Assembly (NCBI GenBank): GCA_963666825.2
Contig: OY763044.2
Location: forward strand, 4,960,001-5,024,000
DNA length: 64,000 nt
Source of the DNA: Saccharicrinis sp963666825
GTDB taxonomy: Bacteria > Bacteroidota > Bacteroidia > Bacteroidales > Marinilabiliaceae
Direction of reading: 5' to 3'
Numbering within the stretch: the stretch's first letter is position 1; the number at the start of each line of letters is the position of its first letter. The notes under the pieces were generated by a model, which saw nothing but the letters and a program-made list of their open reading frames with translations, had not been told where the DNA came from and did no database searches. The translations under genes and the position numbers were made by a program. Below are positions 17,139 to 26,653 of this stretch, in pieces.

Positions 17139-18943
17139 GTTCTGTTTTAAATTCTAATATTAATTATTTAAAAGAAAAAATTGCAGTCCTTCCATCTGAT
17201 CCAGGCGTCTATCAATACTTCAATAAGGATGGAAAAATTATTTATGTAGGAAAGGCGAAGAACCTAAAAAAGCGTGTTTCTTCTTATTTTGTTGGAAAGC
17301 CAGATAATGGTAAAACAGCTCTTTTAGTTAGAAATATTGCCAATATTGAGCATATTGTAGTTAACTCAGAAGAGGATGCTTTATTGCTCGAAAATAATCT
17401 AATAAAGAAATATCAACCTCGTTATAATGTACTTTTAAAAGATGATAAATCTTTCCCTTGGATTGTTATAAAAAATGAATCTTATCCAAGAGTTTTTTCT
17501 ACAAGAAATGTTATTAAGGATGGTAGTTTGTATTTTGGACCCTATACCTCAGTTGTAATGGTTCGTACTTTATTAGATCTTTTTAAATCTACATATCCAC
17601 TTCGTAGTTGTAAATTAAATCTATCTCCAGAAAATATTGCACTCGGAAAATATAAAGTTTGTTTAGAGTATCATTTAGGTAACTGTAAAGGACCTTGTAT
17701 TGGAGAATATGAAGAAGTAAATTATCGTGAAAATATAGATGCAATTAAGAATATTTTAAAAGGAAATATTAATTCTGTAATCAAATATTTAAAGGATTTA
17801 ATGATGAATTATGCTTCTGAATATAAGTTTGAAGAAGCGGAGGATGTAAAGCAAAAAATTAATCAGTTAAATTCTTATCAGAGTAAATCAACTATTGTAA
17901 GTGCCAGTATAAATAATGTGGATGTTTATTCAATTATTGAAGATGAAAATTCAGCTTATGTTAATTTTTTAAAGGTTATAAATGGAGCCATAATTCAAGC
18001 TCATACTATTGAGATGAAAAAGAAGTTGGATGAAACTTTGCCTGAGTTGCTTTCAATGGCTATATTAGAAATTAAAGAGCGTTTACATAGTACGTCAAGA
18101 GAAGTTATAGTTCCATTTAAACCAGATACAGTATTTGACAATATCCATTTTATTGTTCCTAAAAAAGGAGAGAAAAAGCAGTTGTTAGAGTTATCTGAGC
18201 GTAATGTAAAATATTATCGTTTAGAAAAATTGAAACAGCAATCATTGCATAAAAAAGAAACCAGAGAAGATCGTATTTTAAATACGATGAAAAAGGATTT
18301 AAGATTAAAAGAATTACCTAAGCATATTGAATGTTTCGACAACTCGAATATTCAAGGAAATTTTCCAGTTGCAGCTTGTGTTGTTTTTAAAAATGCGAAA
18401 CCTAGTAAAAAAGATTACAGGCATTTTAATGTCAAAACTGTAGTTGGTCCTGATGATTTTGCTAGTATGGAAGAAATTATTGAGCGTAGATATACACGTT
18501 TGATTAATGAAAATGACTCTTTACCTAATCTTGTTATTATCGATGGAGGAAAAGGTCAATTAGGGGCTGCTATGAAGATTTTTCGTCGACTCAATATAGA
18601 TAATAAAATAACCGTCATAGGTATTGCTAAACGTTTAGAAGAAATATTTTTCCCGGGTGATCCTGTGCCTTTATATCTGGATAAAAACTCAGAAACCTTA
18701 AAAGTGATTCAGCATGCACGAAATGAAGCGCATCGTTTTGGTATTACTTTTCATAGAAACCAACGTTCTAAAAATTTTGCTACATCAGAATTGGATAATA
18801 TTTTAGGGATAGGAGAGAAGACTGCTCAAAAATTATTGTCAGAATTTAAATCTGTAGAACAAATTAAAAAATTAAAACTGGAAGAAATTCAGGGGGTAAT
18901 TGGTTTGGCTAAAGGTAAAGTTGTATGGGAATATTTTAATTAA
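17135..18943 (+). CDS. uvrC: Excinuclease ABC subunit C
   Basis: Makes both incisions around bulky DNA lesions in nucleotide excision repair. 602 residues. The N-terminal GIY-YIG nuclease (PGVYQYF, IIYVGKAKNLKKRV), the UVR/UvrB-binding helix pair (about residues 205-240), the RNase H-like nuclease with ECFDNSNIQG and a VIDGGKGQL stretch, and the C-terminal helix-hairpin-helix (ILGIGEKTAQKLL) are all present. It is translationally coupled to ade by an ATGA overlap. It converges on lplA with a 4-base overlap. Confidence 0.97.
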   Translation: MSSVLNSNINYLKEKIAVLPSDPGVYQYFNKDGKIIYVGKAKNLKKRVSSYFVGKPDNGKTALLVRNIANIEHIVVNSEEDALLLENNLIKKYQPRYNVLLKDDKSFPWIVIKNESYPRVFSTRNVIKDGSLYFGPYTSVVMVRTLLDLFKSTYPLRSCKLNLSPENIALGKYKVCLEYHLGNCKGPCIGEYEEVNYRENIDAIKNILKGNINSVIKYLKDLMMNYASEYKFEEAEDVKQKINQLNSYQSKSTIVSASINNVDVYSIIEDENSAYVNFLKVINGAIIQAHTIEMKKKLDETLPELLSMAILEIKERLHSTSREVIVPFKPDTVFDNIHFIVPKKGEKKQLLELSERNVKYYRLEKLKQQSLHKKETREDRILNTMKKDLRLKELPKHIECFDNSNIQGNFPVAACVVFKNAKPSKKDYRHFNVKTVVGPDDFASMEEIIERRYTRLINENDSLPNLVIIDGGKGQLGAAMKIFRRLNIDNKITVIGIAKRLEEIFFPGDPVPLYLDKNSETLKVIQHARNEAHRFGITFHRNQRSKNFATSELDNILGIGEKTAQKLLSEFKSVEQIKKLKLEEIQGVIGLAKGKVVWEYFN

Positions 18944-19914
18944 AATAAAGCATCTAATAATTCATTCTGATTAAGATCTATTAGTTGACTAAATACATTA
19001 GCAGTTCTATTTTTAATATCTTCATACTGGTGCATACATGTATTTAATATTTCTTGAAGTTCATTTATATTTTCTTTCTCTGTAGAATTACTTTTTATTT
19101 TAACTTCACTTATTTTCCCTTTTTGTACGTTAAAGATGATTTCAAATCTTTTTCCAGATGTTGATTTTATTCTTTTTTTAAGTTCATATTTTGGGCTGTA
19201 TCCATAGTTCCACTCCCAGGTAGTGAATTTTTCATTTACTAAATTATCAATCGTTTTATTGTCTTCATTTGACAGTGTGTATGAAGTACAATCATAGTTA
19301 TTGATTATATATTGATTTAATTGGTTTACAAATACGTCTACTTCTATTTTATCGGTAAGATGATCATATATATTAGTCACTTTACTTCGAACTGATTTAA
19401 CTGCTTTATCAGTGAATTTTAAAGGATCATTTTTCAATGCATTGGTTAATGACTTCAGTTTACTATTAAATAGTAAAGTACCGTGATGCATAACCCTACT
19501 TTTATATACATGACATGCATTTCCGCTAATTTTAGAACCATCAATCAAAATATCATTTCTTCCTCCATGGGCTGCATTCACATTTAAAGAATTTAAAAAA
19601 TTTACAATAGGAGTTGTATGTTTCTTAAAGTTTACTAATTCACCCTTGTTACCAGAAGTAATAAAACAAAAATTAATATTTCCAGGATCATGAAATACAG
19701 TTCCGCCTCCGGATAATCTTCTTATAACTGGAATATTATTTTCATTAACAAAAGAATAATTAATTTCAGCAAGTGTATTTTGATGTTTTCCGACAATAAT
19801 ACTTTTTGAATTGATGTAAAGAAAAAATATGTCTTCTTTAAAATTCTTAAGTAAATATTCCTCGGTGGCTATATTATGAAATGGATTGTTTGTTTGACTT
19901 AAAATGATCAGCAT
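18940..19914 (-). CDS. lplA: Lipoate-protein ligase A
   Basis: Activates lipoate with ATP and attaches it to lysines of 2-oxoacid dehydrogenase and glycine cleavage proteins. 324 residues. RRLSGGGTVFHDPGNINF is the lipoate/ATP-binding loop, and NDILIDGSKISGNAC carries the catalytic lysine. The C-terminal accessory domain (about 245-324) is present, so it is the two-domain bacterial form. Free lipoate salvage is implied. The gene is convergent with uvrC and overlaps it by 4 bases. Confidence 0.93.
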   Translation of the reverse strand: MLIILSQTNNPFHNIATEEYLLKNFKEDIFFLYINSKSIIVGKHQNTLAEINYSFVNENNIPVIRRLSGGGTVFHDPGNINFCFITSGNKGELVNFKKHTTPIVNFLNSLNVNAAHGGRNDILIDGSKISGNACHVYKSRVMHHGTLLFNSKLKSLTNALKNDPLKFTDKAVKSVRSKVTNIYDHLTDKIEVDVFVNQLNQYIINNYDCTSYTLSNEDNKTIDNLVNEKFTTWEWNYGYSPKYELKKRIKSTSGKRFEIIFNVQKGKISEVKIKSNSTEKENINELQEILNTCMHQYEDIKNRTANVFSQLIDLNQNELLDALF

Positions 19915-20076
19915 ATTTCTGTATAATCTATCGTTAGTAATTTTTTATTAAAATCTCAGCTTGTTAAAAATTAAAGTAAAGATATAGATAAAATGTATAA
20001 AATATTGATATAAAGAATTATAATAGTAATTTATATTTATGACATTTAATTTATTAATATTGAAATTCTACATTAA

Positions 20077-20116
20077 TTTTGTTGAAATTATGATATTTTT
20101 ACTCAATTCAACAAAA
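20077..20116 (+). promoter_or_regulatory. 10-bp inverted repeat upstream of dtd
   Basis: TTTTGTTGAA (20077-20086) and TTCAACAAAA (20107-20116) are perfect complements, 20 bases apart and centred about 60 bases before the dtd start. This could be an operator or a transcribed hairpin. The region is AT-rich, so the evidence is modest. Confidence 0.3.
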
Positions 20117-20154
20117 AAAGTAGTCTAAGGTTTTTTTTATTCAAAAATATTTAA

Positions 20155-20607
20155 ATGAGAGTTGTTATTCAAAGAGTGTCTAAGGCATCAGTTACTATTG
20201 AACAAAATATTAAATCTTCCATTAATAAAGGTTTACTTGTTTTAGTTGGAATTGTAAATGAGGATGATTATACTGATGTGGAATGGTTATGTAAAAAAAT
20301 TGCTAATCTTAGAATATTTGATGATGAAAATGGTGTAATGAATAAATCATTATTAGATATAAATGGAGAGATTATCGTTGTAAGTCAATTTACCTTACAT
20401 GCTAAGACAAAAAAAGGAAACAGACCCTCTTATATTGATGCTGCCAAACCTGAGATTTCTGTACCTCTATATGAACAATTTGTAGAGTGTTTGGAAACTA
20501 TAATAGGAAAAGAAATTAAAACAGGTCAATTTGGGGCTCATATGGAAGTTTCTTTAGTAAATGATGGTCCGGTTACAATTATTATTGATTCCAGGAATAG
20601 AGAGTAA
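20155..20607 (+). CDS. dtd: D-aminoacyl-tRNA deacylase
   Basis: Removes D-amino acids, and misattached glycine, from tRNA. 150 residues. MRVVIQRVSKASVTI, the catalytic-site SQFTLHA and the C-terminal NDGPVTIIID (the GPVT substrate-gating motif) are the diagnostic DTD sequences. It is a single gene transcribed alone, convergent with and directly abutting the L,D-transpeptidase gene. Confidence 0.97.
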   Translation: MRVVIQRVSKASVTIEQNIKSSINKGLLVLVGIVNEDDYTDVEWLCKKIANLRIFDDENGVMNKSLLDINGEIIVVSQFTLHAKTKKGNRPSYIDAAKPEISVPLYEQFVECLETIIGKEIKTGQFGAHMEVSLVNDGPVTIIIDSRNRE

Positions 20608-22218
20608 TTATTTGATGTTATTTAAATGATTAGAAAGTATATGATCTTTAAGATAAACATCTTTTCCATAAATAACTTCATCTGATATATCATCAAACCA
20701 GCACGTTAAGTATATTATATTTATAGGGATATCTTTTTTAAGGTATACTTTAACCGGATAACCTTTCTCTAAATATTTTTCTTTTACAGTGTTTTGTTGA
20801 TCAATTTTATTAAGTAAGAAATCTGCAAAATACAGAGCGTTTTCTAGTCTTATACATCCGTGACTGTATGTTCTGATTGGTTTATTAAATAATTTTTGTT
20901 CTGGCGTATCATGTAGATAAATGGAATAGTGATTTTTAAACATGAATTTTACTCTTCCTAGCGCATTTGAACTCGAAGTACGTTGAAATACCGTAAAAGG
21001 AAAATAGGAGGCTGTATATTGCGAAAAATCGATACTATCCGTAGGTATTTCTATTCCGTTTTTGCAAACAAACATACTTCGCTTTTGTAAATATAAGGAA
21101 TCTCGTTTTGCGCCGTTTAAAATTTGTGTATTGGCAATGGATTTAGGAACGGTCCAACAAGGATTAAAAACAAGGTAATTGATTGAGGATTGAAATACCG
21201 GAGTTTGATTTTTATATTTTCCAACAACAACTTTTGAATTGTAAATACTTTCGTTGTTTGCCTTGAAATTTAGCTTTTGAGAAGCAATATTAATTGTTAT
21301 TCCATTTATAAACTGCTTATCATCAAACCATCTTAACCGTTCCAGGTTGATTTTTAAAGTGTTAATATAAAGTTCATTATTCCAGTTTAAATAATGATAG
21401 GTTTGTTTTCCTACAATTCCATCAGGATATAATCCATGCTTTATCTGAAATTTTTTTACAATTGAGGAAAGCTGTTCGTCAAATTTCATCGAAACTACTG
21501 AATCATTGGTTATATTTAATAGTTTTCTTTTTAATGGAATAACATATTGGTTAGAATCCCCTTTTTGTAATAAAAAGCCTGGATCTAACACTTCTAAATG
21601 AATATTTTGGTTAGCTTGAGGATATATATCTTTTAGTTCTTTCTTTAATTTTGAATATTGAGGATTTTTAGGTTCAAAAAAGGCATTTAATTGATTAATA
21701 TTACCATTCTTAATATAATTTATCCATATAGAATCATGAGGTAGTTTTTTTGGAATTTCATAATTCCAACCACTGTGATACTCTTGGGGATTTAAAATGG
21801 AATAACGAATTCTATATCCACAATCTTTAATGCTTTTTGTTAGCAAAAGATCGAGCTTAGCGTAATAATTGGTATTTATACCTGAATCAGTAAATGTATA
21901 GTTATATAATTCATTAAGCTTAATTAAATTAAATTTTTCAGGATTTAAACCGTCATATTTAGAGTTATTAATCCAATTGATTCCTTTTTTTATTATAGAA
22001 TCAGATTTCCAAATTGGTAAATATGAGTTTTTTGAATATACAGATGTTAGTGAAGAATCATTTATAAAAGATATTTGATTTTGAATATTTACTGATATTT
22101 CTTTTTCAGGAAACACTTCTTTTAAATCCTCAATTACAGGTTGATTAATGACTTCTTTTTGTGTTTTACAAGCCATTAATAAAACCAATATCCCTATATA
22201 TGTTATGTTTCTAAGCAT
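20608..22218 (-). CDS. L,D-transpeptidase (YcbB-like) lipoprotein
   Basis: About 536 residues from the ATG at 22218 (MLRNITYIGILVLLMACKT), which gives a lipoprotein signal; a TTG further upstream is less likely. Domain order matches YcbB/LdtD: an N-terminal scaffold domain (about 40-195), a peptidoglycan-binding repeat (LQKGDSNQYVIPLKRKL to DGIVGKQTYHYL), and the YkuD catalytic domain with YSHGCIRLEN carrying the nucleophile cysteine. It would form 3-3 crosslinks or attach proteins to peptidoglycan in the periplasm. Confidence 0.9.
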   Translation of the reverse strand: MLRNITYIGILVLLMACKTQKEVINQPVIEDLKEVFPEKEISVNIQNQISFINDSSLTSVYSKNSYLPIWKSDSIIKKGINWINNSKYDGLNPEKFNLIKLNELYNYTFTDSGINTNYYAKLDLLLTKSIKDCGYRIRYSILNPQEYHSGWNYEIPKKLPHDSIWINYIKNGNINQLNAFFEPKNPQYSKLKKELKDIYPQANQNIHLEVLDPGFLLQKGDSNQYVIPLKRKLLNITNDSVVSMKFDEQLSSIVKKFQIKHGLYPDGIVGKQTYHYLNWNNELYINTLKINLERLRWFDDKQFINGITINIASQKLNFKANNESIYNSKVVVGKYKNQTPVFQSSINYLVFNPCWTVPKSIANTQILNGAKRDSLYLQKRSMFVCKNGIEIPTDSIDFSQYTASYFPFTVFQRTSSSNALGRVKFMFKNHYSIYLHDTPEQKLFNKPIRTYSHGCIRLENALYFADFLLNKIDQQNTVKEKYLEKGYPVKVYLKKDIPINIIYLTCWFDDISDEVIYGKDVYLKDHILSNHLNNIK

Positions 22219-22329
22219 GTACAAATGTAATAAATCACCCAAATAGAAATATTCAGAGTTATTAAATATATGTGTTATATAATTCTTAATTGTCTGTATA
22301 ATAAAGGACTAATTATAAAGTATTGTTTT

Positions 22330-22845
22330 ATGAGAGGTATTTTAGCATCACTTATTTTAATTATTCTATCCAGTACATCATGTACAGAAACTATTCTTGA
22401 AGTTCCTAAAATAACAGGTTCATGGATGTTAGAATCATCAGATAATGCGGCAAAAGAAATTATTTCATTTACTGATGATATGACTTATGAAATTGCCACA
22501 TTCCCTGGTCAGATTGAAAATCCTATTGGTTCACAAGTTGATACGATTTATATTACAGGTGAGTATGCAAGATTGGGAAACCAGGTTACCTTTTTGTCGG
22601 CAAATTTTAAAATGAAGGATCAAGCTGAAATTGTATATGCTCAGCCAACAATTTATGGGGCATCTGTAAGTACAATATTCGTTGGAATTGTAAATACGGT
22701 AGTGGCCGTTTATAATTTTATTGAATTTATTCCTGCTGGTTTAACACTGGTTTTTAATCCCTTTTTATGGACCATTGATAGAATATCAAAGGATACCCTT
22801 ATTTTAAACGATGGAGATAAGTTATGTAGGTATAAAAGATTGTAA
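22330..22845 (+). CDS. Small lipoprotein with a lipocalin-like start
   Basis: About 171 residues from the ATG at 22330 (MRGILASLILIILSSTSC), which gives a clean lipobox; an upstream ATG at 22270 would bury the signal. After the lipid-anchored cysteine, ITGSWMLESSDNAAKEIISF resembles the first strand of lipocalin-like domains, and the last residues (DGDKLCRYKRL) look like a closing strand. A hydrophobic stretch lies at about 115-150. I do not recognise a specific family. It is divergent from the L,D-transpeptidase and convergent with the patatin gene. Confidence 0.65.
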   Translation: MRGILASLILIILSSTSCTETILEVPKITGSWMLESSDNAAKEIISFTDDMTYEIATFPGQIENPIGSQVDTIYITGEYARLGNQVTFLSANFKMKDQAEIVYAQPTIYGASVSTIFVGIVNTVVAVYNFIEFIPAGLTLVFNPFLWTIDRISKDTLILNDGDKLCRYKRL

Positions 22846-22846
22846 T

Positions 22847-23698
22847 TTATAGGTTTATCCAACTGTATAATTCTTTATAAATCTGATTACAATGCTGGTA
22901 ACCCATATCAAAAGCCTCCTTAAGTTTTTGTTTGTCTCGTTCAGTTCTGCTTACCGGAATATTTTGTTTTGGTCTAATAACAAATACTTTACCTTCTTCT
23001 TCTAATTTTTGAATTTCTTTAAGTTGGTTGTTGTAATTAATATATCTGTCATTCAGTGTTTTAAGTAGTTGTGGATACTTAGAATAAAATAATTTTCCTA
23101 AAGTTGAAAATTTGGTAGGTTTTTTTACAAAGTCACTCGTTTGCGTTAATACAATAATTAATTTATCACAACCATCTTCAAAAGCTTTTTTATAAGGGAT
23201 TGGATCACTGATGCCTCCGTCTAACAATTTTTTATTATCAAAATCTACCATTTTTGATGCAAATGGTAAACTGGCCGAAGCCTTTAAAGAAGTTAGTAAA
23301 GTATCGTAATCTAATGTTTTAATATAAAATGGTTTACCTGTAATACAATCTGTTGTTCCAATAATAAATTTCTGGCTAGAATTAGAATATGTATTATAAT
23401 CAAATGGAATTAGTTTTTTGGGGATTTCATTAAAAATAAAATCCATCCCGAATAATTCTCCTTTAGTAAACAAACGCTTATAACTCATATAACGCTTGTC
23501 CTCAATATATGAATAAGGGACATTTAAATTACGACCAATTTGTTTAGAAATGTAGTTTACACCATTGCATGCACCCATACTAACACCAATTACATAAGGT
23601 AATTCAATGTTTTTTTCCATTAAGCAATCAATAACTCCTGCACTATAAATACCTCTAAAACCACCTCCTTCTAGTACAAGTCCAACTTTTTGATTCAT
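22847..23698 (-). CDS. Patatin-like phospholipase
   Basis: 283 residues. The oxyanion loop GGGFRG, the nucleophile elbow GVSMG (S40) and the DGGISDPIP motif with the catalytic aspartate form the Ser-Asp dyad of patatins. It lacks a signal peptide and resembles the cytosolic YjjU/RssA-type patatins, which hydrolyse membrane lipids or acyl esters. The substrate is unknown. It is separated from the large operon upstream by 55 bases and may or may not be cotranscribed with it. Confidence 0.92.
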   Translation of the reverse strand: MNQKVGLVLEGGGFRGIYSAGVIDCLMEKNIELPYVIGVSMGACNGVNYISKQIGRNLNVPYSYIEDKRYMSYKRLFTKGELFGMDFIFNEIPKKLIPFDYNTYSNSSQKFIIGTTDCITGKPFYIKTLDYDTLLTSLKASASLPFASKMVDFDNKKLLDGGISDPIPYKKAFEDGCDKLIIVLTQTSDFVKKPTKFSTLGKLFYSKYPQLLKTLNDRYINYNNQLKEIQKLEEEGKVFVIRPKQNIPVSRTERDKQKLKEAFDMGYQHCNQIYKELYSWINL

Positions 23699-23753
23699 GT
23701 TTAATTCATATTTTTGAAATTATATGACAAAAATACGAATATATTGGCACTAA

Positions 23754-24746
23754 TTAGCTTTCTAATTGATTACCATTTCTAAAAAAGTCTTTGGCTTCTT
23801 GTAAAGCCTGATCTATTTTTTCCAGTTTGCTGTAATAATTTTTTTCATGAATATTGGTTGAAATTATTTTATGCATGCCACCATTTTTAATTACCACACG
23901 TTTATCTGCAAGCAATATTAATAGTGGATCATGTGTTGCCATAAGTACTATTTTATCTTTACTTACCAGTAAATCCAGTGCCTTTTTCTTATTTACTCCG
24001 GCATTTTCAATCTCGTCAATTAATACTATAGGAGCCTGACCAATACATGCTACATCAGCAATCATCAAAGCTCTGGATTGTCCGCCACTTAAAAAGGTTA
24101 CAGGAGTAGTAGAATCGAATGGCTCACCTGAAAGCTCATTGGCAAGTTTAATAACTTCAAGAACTGTATCTTCAGCGTTGGCTAAAAAGCGGCTTTGAGC
24201 ATGTAATAAAAGAAAACTTTCCACATCCATATCCAGCACAAAATTCATGTTTTGAGTTATTTGAGCTATCAATTTACCGCCATAAAGGGCAGCTGTATCT
24301 TCGTTGGCTATCTCGCCATTAATTAGAACCTTGCGTTTAGTAGGAGTATCCCCATTGGCTAACCATTCAATATCAGCCAGTAATCTGCTTTTACCAGAAC
24401 CTGTAGGACCAACAATACAGGTGATTTCACCTGGTTTAAGATGTAAATCACAGTTTTCTGCATGATTACTTTTATCAAATCCTTTTAATATGTCTAAGGA
24501 TTCAATAGTGGTTCTTTGTTCGCAATCTTTAATTCCACTAATGTAGTCTTTGTATAAAATAGTTATTTCCTCTTTAGAAATGGTGTTTTCTTGCCAAAAT
24601 GCATCAGGTTGCCTGTCTATATATTCCGAAAATGATTTAAGCTCTGTTTCTGCCTCTATTTGAAATGAAGAAAAGAAATCGTTGAATAAAGGATTTTCTT
24701 TAACAATTTCTTTCAATGGTGTATTAAGGTAAGCGAAAGTATCCAT
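23754..24746 (-). CDS. Stand-alone ABC ATPase with N-terminal ScdA_N/DUF1858-like helical domain
   Basis: 330 residues. Residues about 1-70 form a small helical region (TPLKEIVKENPLFNDFF) resembling the DUF1858/ScdA_N fold seen in iron-sulfur and di-iron repair proteins. An ABC ATPase follows: Walker A GPTGSGKS, signature FLSGGQSRA, Walker B VLIDEIEN and the switch ATHD. It has no membrane domain, and the operon's permease already has its own ATPase, so this one may drive cofactor loading or protein remodelling rather than transport. It is the last gene of the nine-gene operon, 2 bases after the GTPase. I do not recognise a named family. Confidence 0.75.
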   Translation of the reverse strand: MDTFAYLNTPLKEIVKENPLFNDFFSSFQIEAETELKSFSEYIDRQPDAFWQENTISKEEITILYKDYISGIKDCEQRTTIESLDILKGFDKSNHAENCDLHLKPGEITCIVGPTGSGKSRLLADIEWLANGDTPTKRKVLINGEIANEDTAALYGGKLIAQITQNMNFVLDMDVESFLLLHAQSRFLANAEDTVLEVIKLANELSGEPFDSTTPVTFLSGGQSRALMIADVACIGQAPIVLIDEIENAGVNKKKALDLLVSKDKIVLMATHDPLLILLADKRVVIKNGGMHKIISTNIHEKNYYSKLEKIDQALQEAKDFFRNGNQLES

Positions 24747-24748
24747 AG

Positions 24749-25435
24749 TTAAAGTTTAATTTTTCGGTTTAATCCTATTTGAAAATCTTCACCAACTCTA
24801 GTTTCTCCCAGACAATATGAACAAAGTGCTGTTGGCATTGAAAACCTGAGCTTCATTTGTTCTTTATCCTTCTTTTGTTCTGGATTTACTACCAGTTGAG
24901 CCAATTTATCAGCACCCTGACCAGTTATTCCATTAATAAATAATACTTTGCATTTGGGATTAACTTGTTGTATTTTGAAACGAAATACTTCCTTTTCTGC
25001 CTGAGAAACTAAATCACTTTTGGTTACCACAACAACATCAGCCATTTTTACCATAGGGCCGGTTTTTAATGGAGTATTAATTCCGCTTAAGTTATCCAGA
25101 ACACATACTGCAGGAATGTTTTTTAAATGTGGTGCACAGCGATTACATAATCCTGCACTTTCAGTAATTAAAGTTGAAAAGTTATTAGTCTCTGCCCATT
25201 GAATACATTCTTCAATATTGGATACAAAATAGTGATCCGGACATAAATTTCCAGCTAATCCTGTTTTGGCTGTTATGCCGTACTTACTATATTGTTCTTC
25301 GTCTAAAGAGCTTAAACAATCAAATTTAATAACTCCGCATTTATCTTTAAATCCCTGTATACTATCAATCATTTTAATAATAACTGATGTCTTTCCGGAT
25401 GATGGTGGTCCTGCTATAGTGATTAAGTTTATCAT
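24749..25435 (-). CDS. HypB/CobW-like metallochaperone GTPase with CxxC motifs
   Basis: 228 residues, a SIMIBI-class P-loop protein. The P-loop is AGPPSSGKTS, a TESAG switch motif and the G4 motif TKSD are present, and FINGITGQG resembles the end of HypB GTPase domains. Two CxxC pairs (LCNRCAPH near the switch and LCSYCLG near the C-terminus) are likely metal ligands. Relatives deliver Ni, Co or Zn to enzymes using GTP hydrolysis. Its operon context with an importer and iron-binding-protein-like proteins suggests it handles the imported metal in the cytosol. The metal is unknown. Confidence 0.78.
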   Translation of the reverse strand: MINLITIAGPPSSGKTSVIIKMIDSIQGFKDKCGVIKFDCLSSLDEEQYSKYGITAKTGLAGNLCPDHYFVSNIEECIQWAETNNFSTLITESAGLCNRCAPHLKNIPAVCVLDNLSGINTPLKTGPMVKMADVVVVTKSDLVSQAEKEVFRFKIQQVNPKCKVLFINGITGQGADKLAQLVVNPEQKKDKEQMKLRFSMPTALCSYCLGETRVGEDFQIGLNRKIKL

Positions 25436-25447
25436 GCAAATAGGGTT

Positions 25448-26635
25448 TTATTTTTTATTCCAAATTTCCATAAATGTATCCTGGATATCTTCTTTTAATT
25501 TACCGATGTAATGATTATTTAAAAAATCCCATCCTAACCATTTAACTGGTTTTGGAAATTCTTTATGGTCGATATCCGGATGAATGGCTGGAAAATGTCT
25601 TTTCTTAAGAAGTTCAGCTACTTCTTTGCTAAATAGGAAGTTCAGCAATTCTTTATGCTGTTCTTTTTTCTTCTTTTTAACCAATAAAAAGACTGGACTG
25701 GCAATAGCTCCATCTTCAGGCCAAACTATTTCAACATTTTTATCTTTGATTCGTTTTGCAAAGAAATAAGGCATTATATAGATTGGAGCACCTTTTTCAT
25801 CATTATTTTCTGCTAATTTAACCATTTCAGCAGGGTGCATTCCCCCTTTAATGTTGTTGGCTAATATTTTTATAGCTTCAAAGCCATGATCTTTATAAAA
25901 AGGGAGCATAACAGCATTACAAAAAAAGTCATCTTCTCCTCTCATAATAATACTGTTTTCAAAAATTGGTTGTAAAAGATCACTCCATTTTTCAGGCATT
26001 TTTCTATCACCTAATTTCTTCTTATCCACCACAATTACAAGCATATTTGCAGTGTACATTGTATAATTTTTATTGGGATCAGCAAAGCCTTCTTTTTGTA
26101 GGTATTTGTTTGGAATATAAGGCTCTACAGCTTCGAAGATATCTTTTTCAATAAACTTATTTATAAAAGGTCTGTGAAAGAAATTATTAATATCTGAAGC
26201 CATAATAACATCAGGTAATTCATTTTCGTCAGAAATATTATCCAACATAGGGTAATAGGATAACTCATGATTTACATTTCCTTCTAAAATGTAGTTTAAA
26301 TCTTTAAAAAGATCTTTGTTTTCTTCAAAATAGGATTCAGTATATTCTTTAAAAGGATTGCGTAATCCACAAGGTAACATTGCTGAAAAATGCAGTGTTT
26401 CATTCTCTTTATCTGAAATATTTTGTTTTTCTGATAACGATTGATTAAGAATGTTGATAAAGTGCTCTGAATTAATATTATTTGATTTCAATAAAGTAGA
26501 AAGTCGAACAAAGCGACCAGTTTTAATTAAGTTTTCGGATTTAAAATAATTTCCTAAACCGTGTTGTTCAAAAACTGAAATAAAATCACTGTTTAATTCT
26601 GCTATTTGTAATAGATTTTCGTTACCTGTAATCAT
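25448..26635 (-). CDS. Signal-less iron-binding-protein-like protein with N-terminal ScdA_N-like domain
   Basis: 395 residues with no signal peptide. Residues 1-70 (NLLQIAELNSDFISVFEQHGL) resemble the same helical domain as the operon's last ATPase. From about 85 on the protein looks like an AfuA/FbpA-type periplasmic binding protein (MPEKWSDLLQPIF, LLNFLFSKEVAELL, VKWLGWDFL). Lacking an export signal, it should be cytosolic, which is unusual for this fold. A paralogue with the same layout is at 29466-30656. A PC-containing LPCGLRNP stretch opens the binding domain. I infer a cytosolic receiver for the imported ligand; a misassigned periplasmic protein is the alternative. Confidence 0.75.
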   Translation of the reverse strand: MITGNENLLQIAELNSDFISVFEQHGLGNYFKSENLIKTGRFVRLSTLLKSNNINSEHFINILNQSLSEKQNISDKENETLHFSAMLPCGLRNPFKEYTESYFEENKDLFKDLNYILEGNVNHELSYYPMLDNISDENELPDVIMASDINNFFHRPFINKFIEKDIFEAVEPYIPNKYLQKEGFADPNKNYTMYTANMLVIVVDKKKLGDRKMPEKWSDLLQPIFENSIIMRGEDDFFCNAVMLPFYKDHGFEAIKILANNIKGGMHPAEMVKLAENNDEKGAPIYIMPYFFAKRIKDKNVEIVWPEDGAIASPVFLLVKKKKKEQHKELLNFLFSKEVAELLKKRHFPAIHPDIDHKEFPKPVKWLGWDFLNNHYIGKLKEDIQDTFMEIWNKK

Positions 26636-26653
26636 GATTAAATAAAGTTAAGG

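Noticed and set aside
22270..22329. Longer start of the small lipoprotein at 22270
   Set aside because: Would place twenty residues before the lipoprotein signal; the ATG at 22330 gives a clean lipobox.
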